Assembly (NCBI GenBank): GCA_964507025.1
Contig: CAZDOK010000011.1
Location: 50,244 to 114,243, forward strand
Source: Amarobacter sp964507025
Lineage (GTDB): Bacteria > Chloroflexota > Dehalococcoidia > Tepidiformales > Tepidiformaceae
DNA: 64,000 nt
Reading direction: 5' to 3'
A program made the translations under genes and the position numbers. The notes under the pieces are model-generated. The model made no database searches. It saw only the letters and a program-made list of their open reading frames with translations, and was not told the DNA's origin. This document shows, piece by piece, positions 1 to 8,243 of the stretch (the stretch's first letter is position 1; every line of letters starts with the position of its first letter).

Positions 1-1076
1 GCGGGCACATGGCTCGCCGCGACGGCGGCGCGAGCGCGAACAGTCTTGTTCTGCCTTCTCTTCTGCGCGCTTCGCCGCACAACGTAGCCGGCACCTGCAA
101 GGGCGAACACGGCGCCTATCCCGGCCAGCACGAGCGTCGTGGTGCTCGGTCCGCGGCGGCGTGCGGCCGTGTGCTCTTCCACGAGTTGTTGAAGGGGCGG
201 ACCCTCGGGCACGGGCTCGAACTGGCCGCTCTCAACGTCGGCCAGGAACTCCCGCACCGCCTCGGTGAAGGCATCCGGGTTGTCCCCGGGAACGCTGTGG
301 CCCGCTCCGGAAACCAGCACCAGCCGCGACCTCTTGATCTCCCGGGTGCACCTTTCGGCAACCTCCGGCGTGAGAACGTCGCTCTCCGCGCCGCGAATCA
401 TGAGCGTGGGCACGCTGATGTTCCGGAACAGCTGCCACGATTCGTCGTTACTCAGGCTGCTGCCGATCTTCAACCCGCTATCGGGCTGGCGGAAGCGCTT
501 GTCGAACTTCCAGGTCCACTTACCGCTTTCGGTGGGTTTCAGCCGGTGGCGCATCCGCTCGCGGATGTTCTCAAGCGTGCGCCGCTGGTTGAAGCGGTGC
601 GCCATCTCCACGAACTCTTCGAACTCGAGTTCATCCGGGCCGCGGGTGAAGCGCACGATGTTATCGACGCCTTCCTTCGCGGCCTCAGGACCCACATCGA
701 CCAGCACGAGCGCCCGCACGTGCTGCGGATAGGCGTTCGTGTAGGCGACTGAGTTGAGTCCACCCATGCTGTGCCCGATGAGAATGAAGCGATCGAGGCC
801 GAGCGCCTTCCGAAGACCTTCGACATCGGACACGAAGGCATCGCGCGAATAGTCGCCATCCTCCGACCAATCGCTATCGCCGTGGCCGCGCTGGTCAATC
901 GCCAGCAGCCGGTAGCGGTCCTGCATCCGCTCGGCAAACTCATCGAACATGTGCCCCGAAACGCCGAAGCCGTGGAGCATCACGATCGGCGGTGCGGTGG
1001 GGCTCCCCCACTCCTGGTAGGCCAGCTTTAGCCCATCGACGGAGACGCTTCGCTCAAGGTATCCGGCGGTCACCAT
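1..1076 (-). CDS. alpha/beta hydrolase with C-terminal membrane anchor (3' end beyond window)
   Basis: An alpha/beta-fold hydrolase of unknown substrate. The frame is open from an ATG at 1076 to the left edge, giving 358 residues without a stop. It has the oxyanion HGFG at residues 35-38, the nucleophile elbow GHSMGG with Ser103, a probable acid Asp233 in RGAESD, and His260 in GAGHS, so the triad is complete. Residues about 313-333 form one hydrophobic segment followed by Arg/Lys-rich sequence, suggesting a cytoplasm-facing membrane-anchored tail, which is unusual for the family. The start is fixed by a GGAGGTGA ribosome binding site at 1082-1089, four bases upstream. Only the extreme C-terminus is missing. 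Confidence 0.88.
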   Translation of the reverse strand, partial: MVTAGYLERSVSVDGLKLAYQEWGSPTAPPIVMLHGFGVSGHMFDEFAERMQDRYRLLAIDQRGHGDSDWSEDGDYSRDAFVSDVEGLRKALGLDRFILIGHSMGGLNSVAYTNAYPQHVRALVLVDVGPEAAKEGVDNIVRFTRGPDELEFEEFVEMAHRFNQRRTLENIRERMRHRLKPTESGKWTWKFDKRFRQPDSGLKIGSSLSNDESWQLFRNISVPTLMIRGAESDVLTPEVAERCTREIKRSRLVLVSGAGHSVPGDNPDAFTEAVREFLADVESGQFEPVPEGPPLQQLVEEHTAARRRGPSTTTLVLAGIGAVFALAGAGYVVRRSAQKRRQNKTVRARAAVAASHVP

Positions 1077-1160
1077 CGGGGTCACCTCCCATCGTTTATC
1101 GCCATCGCGAAGAACGATCATACCACCCCGGCCCCAGCCCCATGGATGCCACGCTGAAAC

Positions 1161-1811
1161 TTACGTGAGTTCCAGCAGCCCCTGCTCGGCCAGCAGGCGA
1201 TTATAGGTGCGCACCAGCGCGTCGCCCTGGTAGGCGAATCCGCCACCAGGGTTGAACGAGTAGTTGTAGGCGGCCCTCACGGCATATTCGCCGGTGTAGC
1301 CCGCCCGCTCGCCAGCGTGCCAGGCCTCCGCAAGCCCGCGCGCGGCTCTGTCAGCATTCGCATCAGGGTCGAACCGGAGATCGCCCATCCCGTGTCCGTA
1401 GCCCTGGTCGTGCAGTTGGAACAGCCCAACCGAGTGGCCGGCGTCGCCGATGGCGTCGGGCCTGCCGCCGCTCTCAATGAGCATCACCGCCTTCAAGAAG
1501 AGCGGTGGCACGTTGTACTTCTGGCCGAGCCTGTTGAGCATGCCGTCCCACTGGTCCGGGTCGGCGGGAGCGTTCGAGCTGATCGGAGTGTGCGGCTCCA
1601 CGTCCCTCGTCGAAGCCGCGGTGCCGGGCGTGGCCGGGCGCGCAGGCGCGCGCGGGACGCTGCGGACGGGCCCCGGCTCGCCGGAAGGAGTAAGCAACCC
1701 GGAGAACGCTGCCGCGCCGGCAACTCCCCGGTTGCGAGCAAGCACTCCGGCCTCGTGCAACGAGACGTGCGCCCCTGAAGGGGCACCCGCGGCAGTCGGA
1801 TCGATGGCCAT
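1161..1811 (-). CDS. lytic transglycosylase-like (SLT/lysozyme fold) protein
   Basis: Predicted peptidoglycan lytic transglycosylase of 216 aa. Residues 1-85 are Ala/Pro-rich and low-complexity. The lysozyme-like domain follows at about 88-210, with the catalytic Glu113 in the IESGG motif, then a GLFQL motif at about 129-133 and an AAYN motif near residue 187. These are the order and spacing of SLT (family 1) enzymes. No clear signal peptide is visible at the chosen ATG, so export is uncertain; the Pro/Ala-rich N-terminus may be a linker. It lies downstream of the hydrolase on the same strand but its own start faces the DinB-like gene divergently, so it may begin its own transcript. Confidence 0.8.
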   Translation of the reverse strand: MAIDPTAAGAPSGAHVSLHEAGVLARNRGVAGAAAFSGLLTPSGEPGPVRSVPRAPARPATPGTAASTRDVEPHTPISSNAPADPDQWDGMLNRLGQKYNVPPLFLKAVMLIESGGRPDAIGDAGHSVGLFQLHDQGYGHGMGDLRFDPDANADRAARGLAEAWHAGERAGYTGEYAVRAAYNYSFNPGGGFAYQGDALVRTYNRLLAEQGLLELT

Positions 1812-1904
1812 TCCCTTTCGAGCCTAGTACCGTTGCAGCCACCTGGCGCATCGGCACCCGGACCGATTCGCGCCCGGCGAATCCCCGATCCCGGCGGTTC
1901 CCAG

Positions 1905-2411
1905 ATGGCCGAACAGCGAATTCCCGACCCCACCCTCATGGCACGCCTCCAGCTCAGCGTGAAAGGCGTCGACTGGGCCGCGTCGCTCGTCGCGCACAGG
2001 CAGCACGAACAGGTCGATGGCGAGTGGTCGGCACACCAGCACGTTGCCCATCTCATCGCGGTCGAGACCCACGTCTTTCAACCGCGCATTCGGGGGATGA
2101 TCGACCAGGATCGGCCTGTCTTCGAACCCTGGGACGAAGAGGGCTTCATGGCGCACGTGTACCGTCCCGACGGTGAAATCGCAGACCTCGCCGACGAATT
2201 CATGCGCCAGCGTGAAGCGACCGTCGAGCTGTTCAAGTCACTCGCGCCGGAACAGTGGAAGCGCACCGGCGTCTGGCCCGCCGGCGAAGTCGACCTCGCG
2301 TGGGCGGCCGAGAAGTGCGTCGCCCACGCGCTGGAACACTTCGTCGCGCTCCTGAACATCCACCAGGACACCGAACACCTGCAGGCGCGGCGGTGGTTCG
2401 GCGAGGCGTGA
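1905..2411 (+). CDS. DinB-like four-helix protein
   Basis: A 168-aa protein of the DinB/YfiT-like superfamily: putative metal-binding four-helix bundles, often thiol transferases or of unknown activity. Supporting features are an early helix with HQHVAHLIAVETH (His that could bind metal), a middle Trp-containing segment (EQWKRTG) and a C-terminal helix with HALEHFVALLNIHQ. An in-frame GTG/ATG-class start further upstream (1833) would add 24 Pro-rich residues that do not look folded, so the internal ATG at 1905 is preferred, although its ribosome site is weak. Divergent from the transglycosylase gene. The stop overlaps a GTG that opens a short downstream frame. Confidence 0.7.
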   Translation: MAEQRIPDPTLMARLQLSVKGVDWAASLVAHRQHEQVDGEWSAHQHVAHLIAVETHVFQPRIRGMIDQDRPVFEPWDEEGFMAHVYRPDGEIADLADEFMRQREATVELFKSLAPEQWKRTGVWPAGEVDLAWAAEKCVAHALEHFVALLNIHQDTEHLQARRWFGEA

Positions 2412-2656
2412 GCATCCTGACCGTTCAGCGGATTCCGACCAAGGAGGTGCTCTCGAATGGAGAACTCGCGGCCGGAATCTTGTGCCGCCATAGCGTACCA
2501 CCCCGACTCATCCGCTCACACGGCTCGGGAAGGATCCGCGGGCGAGCAACAATCGCGATGGAGTGCGTACCATGCCCCTATAAGATGCGGATCCCTCTTG
2601 TGTCCCCATGCGCACTCGATCGCATCGCCCAATCGCTCCAACTCTCGATACACTGA
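2408..2656 (+). pseudogene. possible remnant ORF coupled to the DinB-like gene
   Basis: A GTG overlapping the DinB-like stop (GTGA) opens an 82-codon frame. The first 30 or so residues (beginning VSILTVQRIPTKEVL) look protein-like, while the remainder is Arg/His/Pro-rich and resembles random sequence. It may be the 5' stump of a gene cut by the low-G+C island that follows. A strong AAGGAGGTG at about 2442-2450 lies inside it and precedes an ATG at 2457 in another frame, whose 100-aa product also looks non-coding. No family recognised; low confidence. Confidence 0.2.
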
Positions 2657-2800
2657 ACTCCGGCTACGACACGCCAGTGAGGCAATGTCGGCGACACTGC
2701 TCCCGGAGCACCGGAGTTCGAGAAGCTGCCAACTGACGCCAGGGAGGTTTTGGAGGTGAGCTTCGCGAAGAGCTTCGAACGCGCCGTCACCAGCGATCAA
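2516..2800 (-). CDS. small helix-turn-helix protein, function unknown
   Basis: A 94-residue ORF starting at TTG 2800. Residues about 24-58 read as a helix-turn-helix (LLELRCSGSSVADIASLACR, then SRSSVYRELERL), similar to winged-HTH or sigma-region-4-like recognition segments. The C-terminus is short and Cys/Trp-containing. The gene sits at the left border of the lower-G+C stretch and is divergent from the aromatic-rich protein gene, so it could be a local regulator. It lacks a strong ribosome site and could also be a fragment of a larger regulator. Confidence 0.4.
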   Translation of the reverse strand: MIAGDGAFEALREAHLQNLPGVSWQLLELRCSGSSVADIASLACRSRSSVYRELERLGDAIECAWGHKRDPHLIGAWYALHRDCCSPADPSRAV

Positions 2801-3137
2801 CTTCTTGTTTCCACCTTTCCACTCCTGCTATCCGCTGATGATGAACCAGAACCCTCCGGACCATTCGGAGGCCCACGCATCGCGGCCAACGCCAGTTCAA
2901 CACGTCTATACCATATCATCTGGCGGCATACAACACCCCACCGGGGGCGCATACACATGGGACGTAGGGAAGAATTCCGGGACAGATTCTTGGAGTTTGG
3001 CACTTCGCGAAACCCGTGCCAAGCCTTAGCTTGGCACGGGCGCGCAAGACCCAAACAAGAGGGCCTCCATCGCGGTGGCGGACGGGCCAGAAGACGGCCC
3101 GGAGGCACGAAGCGAGAGGCCATCCGAAGTGAAGCTA
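2801..3137. other. intergenic region before the low-G+C gene pair
   Basis: About 340 bases without a convincing gene. A TTG-started 74-codon frame (2805-3029) ends in the loop of the hairpin at 3013-3040. Its C-terminal part contains GGAYTWD, faintly like the GIYTWD of the next protein, so it might be a decayed duplicate. No clear promoter was found. Confidence 0.4.
3013..3040. terminator. perfect 12-bp stem-loop
   Basis: CCCGTGCCAAGC at 3013-3024 pairs exactly with GCTTGGCACGGG at 3029-3040 around a CTTA loop. There is no T-run on either side, so it could be a terminator without a U-tract, an RNA stability element or a protein-binding palindrome at the island border. Confidence 0.45.
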
Positions 3138-3668
3138 ATGATCGATTCCCGCTTAAACGCCAACAACGCGACGGCGAACGAAGAACGCGGACCCGTCACG
3201 GCATTCGGGGGCTATGGCAATCGCACCTTCTCAGCGTCAGGATGCAGCCCGTTCAACTCCCAGGCTTGCCACTCCTTCAACACCGGCATCTACACATGGG
3301 ACAGCTGGTGGCCCCCGTCCGATCACATGCGCGTCGAGTCCGGCGTCTCGAGACCTCGATGGTACGGAAGTACCCCGTGGAATCCTTATCTTATCCAGCT
3401 GCACACTACATTCAGTTGTAGCGGTCAATTTGTAAACATCAGCGTCCCGCCATCCCGGAGTTATTTCGGCACGTCAGCAACATACTATAATCCACCGGTG
3501 TACAACATTTGGAATCCGGATTTCTATTACCCGTATAATGTGTTTAGTTGTAGCGGATTTCAACTGAGTAGCGTGCAACAAAGTGATCAGGCGTACGTTC
3601 AGTTGTATTCCAATACTAGCGCAATCCTCATCGCGCTAAGCGACTCAGAAGGGGTTGGTGCCTTCTGA
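3138..3668 (+). CDS. aromatic-rich protein of unknown function, low-G+C island
   Basis: A 176-aa product from ATG 3138 (an upstream GTG at 3075 would add 21 charged residues). No family recognised. The sequence is very rich in Tyr, Trp, Phe, Pro, Ser and Asn and poor in Lys/Glu, as in extracellular beta-structured proteins. Four Cys are seen, two of them in a repeated FSCSG motif (HTTFSCSGQF and YNVFSCSGFQ), which suggests a duplicated disulfide-bonded unit. No signal peptide is visible, so the export route is unclear. Base composition is clearly more A/T-rich than in flanking genes, consistent with horizontal acquisition. The stop TGA overlaps possible start codons of the next gene, implying coupled translation. 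Confidence 0.55.
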   Translation: MIDSRLNANNATANEERGPVTAFGGYGNRTFSASGCSPFNSQACHSFNTGIYTWDSWWPPSDHMRVESGVSRPRWYGSTPWNPYLIQLHTTFSCSGQFVNISVPPSRSYFGTSATYYNPPVYNIWNPDFYYPYNVFSCSGFQLSSVQQSDQAYVQLYSNTSAILIALSDSEGVGAF

Positions 3669-3700
3669 TAGGCTCACGAAAGATCAGTCTCGGCCTTGCA

Positions 3701-5281
3701 GTGATGGCGCTGAGCGCCATCACTGCAAGTGTTATCGCGGGTCGCTGCGCTCCGTCGGCACCCCTGAGTAAAGCTCTGCCTGAGCCCGACTATGCCTCCT
3801 TGCTAATCTACCTCGAGGCTCTCCGAACGCCATCGGGCGGCTATTCGTCGTCACCCCCTGTTCCGCTGCTGGACGTTCCATCGCTTCAAGAGACCTACTA
3901 CGGCGCCCAGATTCTTTCGAGGACGTTGACCCCAGATGAAAGAACAACTCTCGGTTCGTTCGTGCTGCAGCATCGCGGCGACGATGGATGCTTCACCTCC
4001 AGGGCGGACGCCGGAGACCCCTCCCTCTTCGCGACGGCGACGCTGACAGCCCTCGGGCAAAACGACGGGAAAACCGATCTCGCTCAGTGTCTCTCCGACG
4101 TTCCCTTGGGACCATACCCCGTCGAAGCCCCCTTGCGCAGACTGCAGATCAGTGCCGCGATGGGCCTGGACGCCTCGTCGGCGGATGTGGCCGCCGTGGC
4201 TGCGGACGTGACTGCCCGAGCCTATTCTGACGAGGCCGTCGTCTTCGCCGGTTCGCTGGCTCGCACGAGCGCGTGGTGCCCAGATGATGGCGGAACTCTC
4301 CTGGGACGGGCCACTGCAGAATTCGACCAAGCACTGCACGTTGGCAACCCCGTGACTAGCGGGCTCTGGGCGGAGGCATGGCGCCCCTTATTCATCTGTG
4401 CCGGACGCCCCGCCGATGCCATTCCACCCGCGCTGACGGCCAACGCCGATCGTCTTGCCTCCTTTCCGCAAGGGCTTCAGTTAGTGTCGGAACTGTGGCT
4501 GGCAAACATCGCGTACCCTTCGCGCCTACAGATTGAGAAAGTTGCGCGAAGCCGAATGCTCCCGTCAGGCGGATTTGCTACAGTATGGCCGGACCAGGCA
4601 GACCTCTCCGCGACATATCACTCAGTGCTTATTCGGTCGGCTTTACAAGATCCCGGACTTCTTACCGACGTGCGCTTGCAGGATTACTCTACCAGGCTAC
4701 TTGTCAGGCTACTCGGCAGTCTCCAAACATCATCTGCTTCAGAAGTATATATGGGGAGCGTCCTGGCGAGTATAAGCGGTACGACTTTTGCCATTTCAGA
4801 ATCCACGCTTTTAGAAGCATTTCTTCCTCGTTTATCATCTTTATCTGCTGTCGACTTGCTAATGTTAGATCACATCGTTCGAAGGTTCTTCGGCCATAGT
4901 GTAAGTTCCATTGAGGCGGCTCTGGCTGACTCTGTGTCCGGTATATCCAATGACTGTACCGAGACTTTTGCGCTAATCCGTCGCGTTGTTCAAGAATTAC
5001 ACAATGAGCATCATGAACAGTGCCGAACCGCGTGGTCTGGGGATTCAAATTACTCTGCAGAAATCTTCTACTATCTGAGCTTAGTCGATGAGTTGAACTA
5101 CCACGGTGGGCAATGGGTAAAGTTCGCGGCCTTACACTCAGGTGCTTTCGGAGCACTTACGGCGCGTTCTGGTGCACTCATTCCTGACTTGGTCAACACT
5201 TGCATAATGCTACAAATCACTCAGCCCGCAACTCAGGCCAAACCCAAAGCTCCGCTGGATGCGGGTCTATGCCAACACTGA
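3701..5281 (+). CDS. exported alpha/alpha-toroid (prenyltransferase/squalene-cyclase-like repeat) protein
   Basis: About 526 aa from GTG 3701. The N-terminus is a hydrophobic export signal ending ASVIAGRC. The body contains repeats of the type GGY/GGF-(x)n-P-(x)n-Q/T-x-YYGAQIL (residues about 47-70) and SGGFATVWPDQADLSATYHS (about 286-306), typical of alpha/alpha toroids related to squalene/prenyltransferase and complement-like domains. No DxDD or QW catalytic signature is obvious, so a binding or structural role is as likely as terpene chemistry. Codons upstream in frame (ctg ata ggc tca cga aag) would supply the missing positively charged n-region, so the true start may be CTG 3665 or ATA 3668, overlapping the previous stop. 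Composition becomes more A/T-rich toward the 3' half, unlike neighbours. Confidence 0.55.
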   Translation: MMALSAITASVIAGRCAPSAPLSKALPEPDYASLLIYLEALRTPSGGYSSSPPVPLLDVPSLQETYYGAQILSRTLTPDERTTLGSFVLQHRGDDGCFTSRADAGDPSLFATATLTALGQNDGKTDLAQCLSDVPLGPYPVEAPLRRLQISAAMGLDASSADVAAVAADVTARAYSDEAVVFAGSLARTSAWCPDDGGTLLGRATAEFDQALHVGNPVTSGLWAEAWRPLFICAGRPADAIPPALTANADRLASFPQGLQLVSELWLANIAYPSRLQIEKVARSRMLPSGGFATVWPDQADLSATYHSVLIRSALQDPGLLTDVRLQDYSTRLLVRLLGSLQTSSASEVYMGSVLASISGTTFAISESTLLEAFLPRLSSLSAVDLLMLDHIVRRFFGHSVSSIEAALADSVSGISNDCTETFALIRRVVQELHNEHHEQCRTAWSGDSNYSAEIFYYLSLVDELNYHGGQWVKFAALHSGAFGALTARSGALIPDLVNTCIMLQITQPATQAKPKAPLDAGLCQH

Positions 5282-5445
5282 TCCTGATTTCCAGCCCCTT
5301 TTGGCGGAAGTAGTGGCATGGCGGCGCCACGCATGTGGCGTACCACGGCCGTCCGGCCGCCGAACCCTCAGCCTCGTGGTCGTTTCCAATCGCGTGCCCG
5401 GTCGCCCATGATGGGATACCAACTTCATTCCGGGGAGGCCGCACG

Positions 5446-6012
5446 ATGACCGACGAACTCTTTGGTGAGAGGGGTCGCGCCCTTGAGGAGGAGTTTTTCA
5501 AGCGGCAGAACGCGGAGCTCCTCGCCGCAATGCGGGCCAAGCTCGAGACCGAGCACCGGAAGGCAGAGCTCCGGAAGAACACTGGCATCGAAGACGACCG
5601 CGTCCTCCAGCACCTCATCGACAGCGGCATGACGCCCGCGACCCTCACCGCCACCGCGCTCGTGCCGCTCGTCGCCGTCGCCTGGGCGGATGGCCGCCTC
5701 GAAGAGGTCGAGCGTACTCACGTCCTCCGCTATGCACGCACGCTCGACATGAGCGAGGAGGCGAACAGCCTGCTCGCCCACTGGCTGGAAACTCGGCCTG
5801 GACCGGGCCTGTTCGATACCTGGGCGGAGTACGTGAAGAGCATCCTCCCGGTCCTCGACCCCGCCGCCCGCGAACAGCTCCGGTCCAGCACGCGCACCCG
5901 CGCCGAGGCCGTCGCCGATGCGGCGGCCGGCGAGCCCTACGGTGTCGGCCGCCGCATCTCGGACGAAGAGCGGAAGGTGCTCGACCTCATCGAGGCTGCG
6001 TTCAGGAGTTAG
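5446..6012 (+). CDS. TerB-like helical protein
   Basis: A 188-aa, mostly helical protein. Residues about 1-55 are charged and probably coiled-coil. Residues about 65-130 (ALVPLVAVAWADGRLEEVER, then HVLRYARTLDM) match the TerB/DjlA-type domain, whose acidic residues may bind metal. TerB-like domains occur in tellurite-resistance and stress modules, but nothing else of that kind is nearby, so no specific role is assigned. Start ATG 5446 is set by GGGGAGG eight bases upstream. This gene restores the high-G+C composition after the island. Confidence 0.65.
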   Translation: MTDELFGERGRALEEEFFKRQNAELLAAMRAKLETEHRKAELRKNTGIEDDRVLQHLIDSGMTPATLTATALVPLVAVAWADGRLEEVERTHVLRYARTLDMSEEANSLLAHWLETRPGPGLFDTWAEYVKSILPVLDPAAREQLRSSTRTRAEAVADAAAGEPYGVGRRISDEERKVLDLIEAAFRS

Positions 6013-6135
6013 GCGTCGCGACCGATAGCCTCCGCGGCACCGGAGGTATGCTGCGGACAACGCCCCGACTCGCAGCCGAGACCCGTTCTTCGCCAATCGG
6101 TTGACCCCCTCCCGCCACCGGCCCAGAATCGCCCC

Positions 6136-7665
6136 GTGCTCGCGAAGGTCCTCAGTTGCGCGGTTGTGGGGCTCGATGGCGAACTCGTCGATGTCGAAGT
6201 CGACATCTCGCGCACGCAGCTTCCGTCCACGACGGTGGTGGGCCTGCCCGATACCGCCGTACAGGAGTCCCGCGAGCGCGTCCGCTCCGCCATCCGCAAT
6301 AGCGGGCTCACCTGGCCGGTCAACAGCCGGGTGACTATCAACCTCGCCCCGGCCGACCTCCGCAAGGAGGGCCCCGCCTATGACCTGCCCATCGCGACCG
6401 GCATCCTCCTCGCCTCGGGACAGGTTGTCGCCGATGTCGAAGACGCGGTCTTCATCGGCGAGCTCGCCCTCACGGGCGACGTCCGGCCGGTCCGCGGGCT
6501 CTTGCCGATGGTGATGCTGGCGCGCGACCGGGGCATCAGGCGGGCATTCGTGCCGGTCGAGAACGCCGCCGAGGCCAGTCTCGTTCGGGACATCGCGGTC
6601 TACCCTGTCCCGAGTCTCGCCGCGCTGGCGGCTCACCTCCTCGGGGCAGTTCCCCTCGATCGCCGTGAAACCGCACCGCAAGCACAACCCGACGACGTCA
6701 GCGGTGGGCTGACCGACTTCGCCGACATCGTCGGGCAAGAGCATGTGAAGCGCGCGCTCGAGGTCGCCGCTGCGGGTGGTCACAACGTAGTGATGAAGGG
6801 GCCGCCAGGCAGCGGCAAGACCCTGCTGGCGCGCGCCGTGCCGTCGATCCTCCCTCCGCTCACGAGCGAGGAAGCCATGGAAGTGACACGGATCTACAGC
6901 GTCGCCGGGCTCCTTGGCAGCGGGCCCGGCCTGGTCACCACGCGGCCGTTCCGGGCGCCCCACCATACGATCTCGAACGCCGGGCTGGTTGGCGGCGGCT
7001 CGGTCCCACGCCCTGGAGAAATCACTCTCGCCCACCGCGGGGTCCTTTTCCTCGACGAACTGCTCGAGTTCGATCCGCGCGTCCTCGAAATGCTGCGCCA
7101 GCCCCTCGAAGACAAGACGGTGACCATCAGCCGGGCAAAACAGGCGGTCACCTTCCCGGCGAGCTTCATCCTCTGTGCCGCCCTCAACCCGTGCCCGTGC
7201 GGCTTTTATGGCGACCCCGAGCGCGACTGCGTCTGCCCACCTGCCCATGTGAGCCGTTACCAGCGCCGCCTCTCGGGCCCGCTCATCGACCGCATCGACC
7301 TGTTCACCGACGTGCCCCGGGTGCCGTTCGAGAAGCTCGCGAGCGTTGCGCGCGGCGAGCCCTCCGAGGCGGTGCGCGCCCGCGTCGCCCGGGCACGGGC
7401 GGTCCAGGCCGAGCGCTTTGCGAACAGTGCCACCCAGGTCAACGGCGAGATGACGCCGCCGGAGGTCCGCGACCACGCGCAGAAGCAGCTCGCCGATGGC
7501 GCGGCCGATGTCCTCAAGCTTGCGGTCGACCGCCTGAACCTGTCGGCACGGGCGTTCCACCGGCTCCTCAAGGTCGCGCGAACGATTGCCGACCTCGACG
7601 GGAGCGAGCGAATCGAGACGGCCCACATGGGCGAAAGCATCCAGTACCGGGCTCGCATCGAGTGA
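6136..7665 (+). CDS. comM: ComM/YifB-type Mg-chelatase-like AAA+ ATPase
   Basis: A 509-aa protein of the YifB/ComM family, hexameric branch-migration helicases that help integrate incoming DNA during natural transformation. It has the N-terminal ChlI-like fold (residues about 1-165, with PDTAVQESRERVRSA), Walker A GPPGSGKT near residue 222, the family PHHTISNAGLVGG and GVLFLDE Walker B segments, the CPCG...CVCPP Cys cluster, and the C-terminal lid ending SARAFHRLLKVARTIADL. Length is normal. Start is GTG 6136. Its TGA overlaps the GTG of the next gene by four bases, implying coupling. Confidence 0.93.
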   Translation: MLAKVLSCAVVGLDGELVDVEVDISRTQLPSTTVVGLPDTAVQESRERVRSAIRNSGLTWPVNSRVTINLAPADLRKEGPAYDLPIATGILLASGQVVADVEDAVFIGELALTGDVRPVRGLLPMVMLARDRGIRRAFVPVENAAEASLVRDIAVYPVPSLAALAAHLLGAVPLDRRETAPQAQPDDVSGGLTDFADIVGQEHVKRALEVAAAGGHNVVMKGPPGSGKTLLARAVPSILPPLTSEEAMEVTRIYSVAGLLGSGPGLVTTRPFRAPHHTISNAGLVGGGSVPRPGEITLAHRGVLFLDELLEFDPRVLEMLRQPLEDKTVTISRAKQAVTFPASFILCAALNPCPCGFYGDPERDCVCPPAHVSRYQRRLSGPLIDRIDLFTDVPRVPFEKLASVARGEPSEAVRARVARARAVQAERFANSATQVNGEMTPPEVRDHAQKQLADGAADVLKLAVDRLNLSARAFHRLLKVARTIADLDGSERIETAHMGESIQYRARIE

Positions 7666-8243
7666 CCGGAGACGAGGAGATCCTGCGCTGGCTGCGCGAC
7701 GTCGCCGGTGTTCTCGAACCGCGCCGGGTGGTCCGCCGCTCGGCCTCGTCCATCCTCGTCTCGAAGTTCGACGAGGGGTTCGCGGCGAGGCTGCACGAAA
7801 CGGTCGACCGCCTGCCCGTGATGTTCGACTCCGACGCGGTGGCGGCGCGCTTCGCGGAGCTGGTTGGTGACGACCCCGCGCTGACGCGCGCGGAGGCCTG
7901 GCGCCTGGCGATCACGGCGCTCATCCGAGAGGCAGCCGAACGCCAGGGCCTCCACCCCGACGCCGTGGCAGAGGTCCGCGCCGGAGTGGACTCCGTCGCG
8001 GCGCTGGTCGATACGATCCTCTGGACCAGCCCCTCCGGGCCCGAGCCGAGCCCGCCGGAGCCATCGGAGCTGGAAGCCTACCGGGACACCCGCGCACGGA
8101 TGGACGCGGAACGGGGGATCTTCACGCGCTACTACGGCAGCTTCGAGGGCGTGCCGGTGGAGAACCACTGCCCGGGCTCGCAAGTTGCCCGGCGGTTGCT
8201 CGCGCAGGCGTGGGCCATCTGCACGGGCGAGGAGCCGGCCTAG
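7662..8243 (+). CDS. unknown protein translationally coupled to comM
   Basis: A 193-aa acidic, soluble, mostly helical protein starting with GTG that overlaps the comM stop (GTGA). Blocks include VLEPRRVVRRSASSILV near residue 20 and a C-terminal RYYGSFEGVPVENHCPGSQVA segment. No family recognised. Coupling to comM suggests a link to DNA uptake or recombination, but that is only positional inference. Its TAG stop is part of a CTAG shared with the stop of the convergent MocR gene. Confidence 0.7.
   Translation: MTGDEEILRWLRDVAGVLEPRRVVRRSASSILVSKFDEGFAARLHETVDRLPVMFDSDAVAARFAELVGDDPALTRAEAWRLAITALIREAAERQGLHPDAVAEVRAGVDSVAALVDTILWTSPSGPEPSPPEPSELEAYRDTRARMDAERGIFTRYYGSFEGVPVENHCPGSQVARRLLAQAWAICTGEEPA

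Noticed and set aside
2805..3029. 74-codon ORF before the hairpin at 3013
   Set aside because: TTG start without ribosome site, no domain, and its stop lies in the hairpin loop; only a vague similarity (GGAYTWD) to the next protein.
5425..7626. 733-codon open frame on the minus strand
   Set aside because: It is antisense to the TerB-like gene and comM; comM has full motif support, and the antisense product has no recognisable domain.
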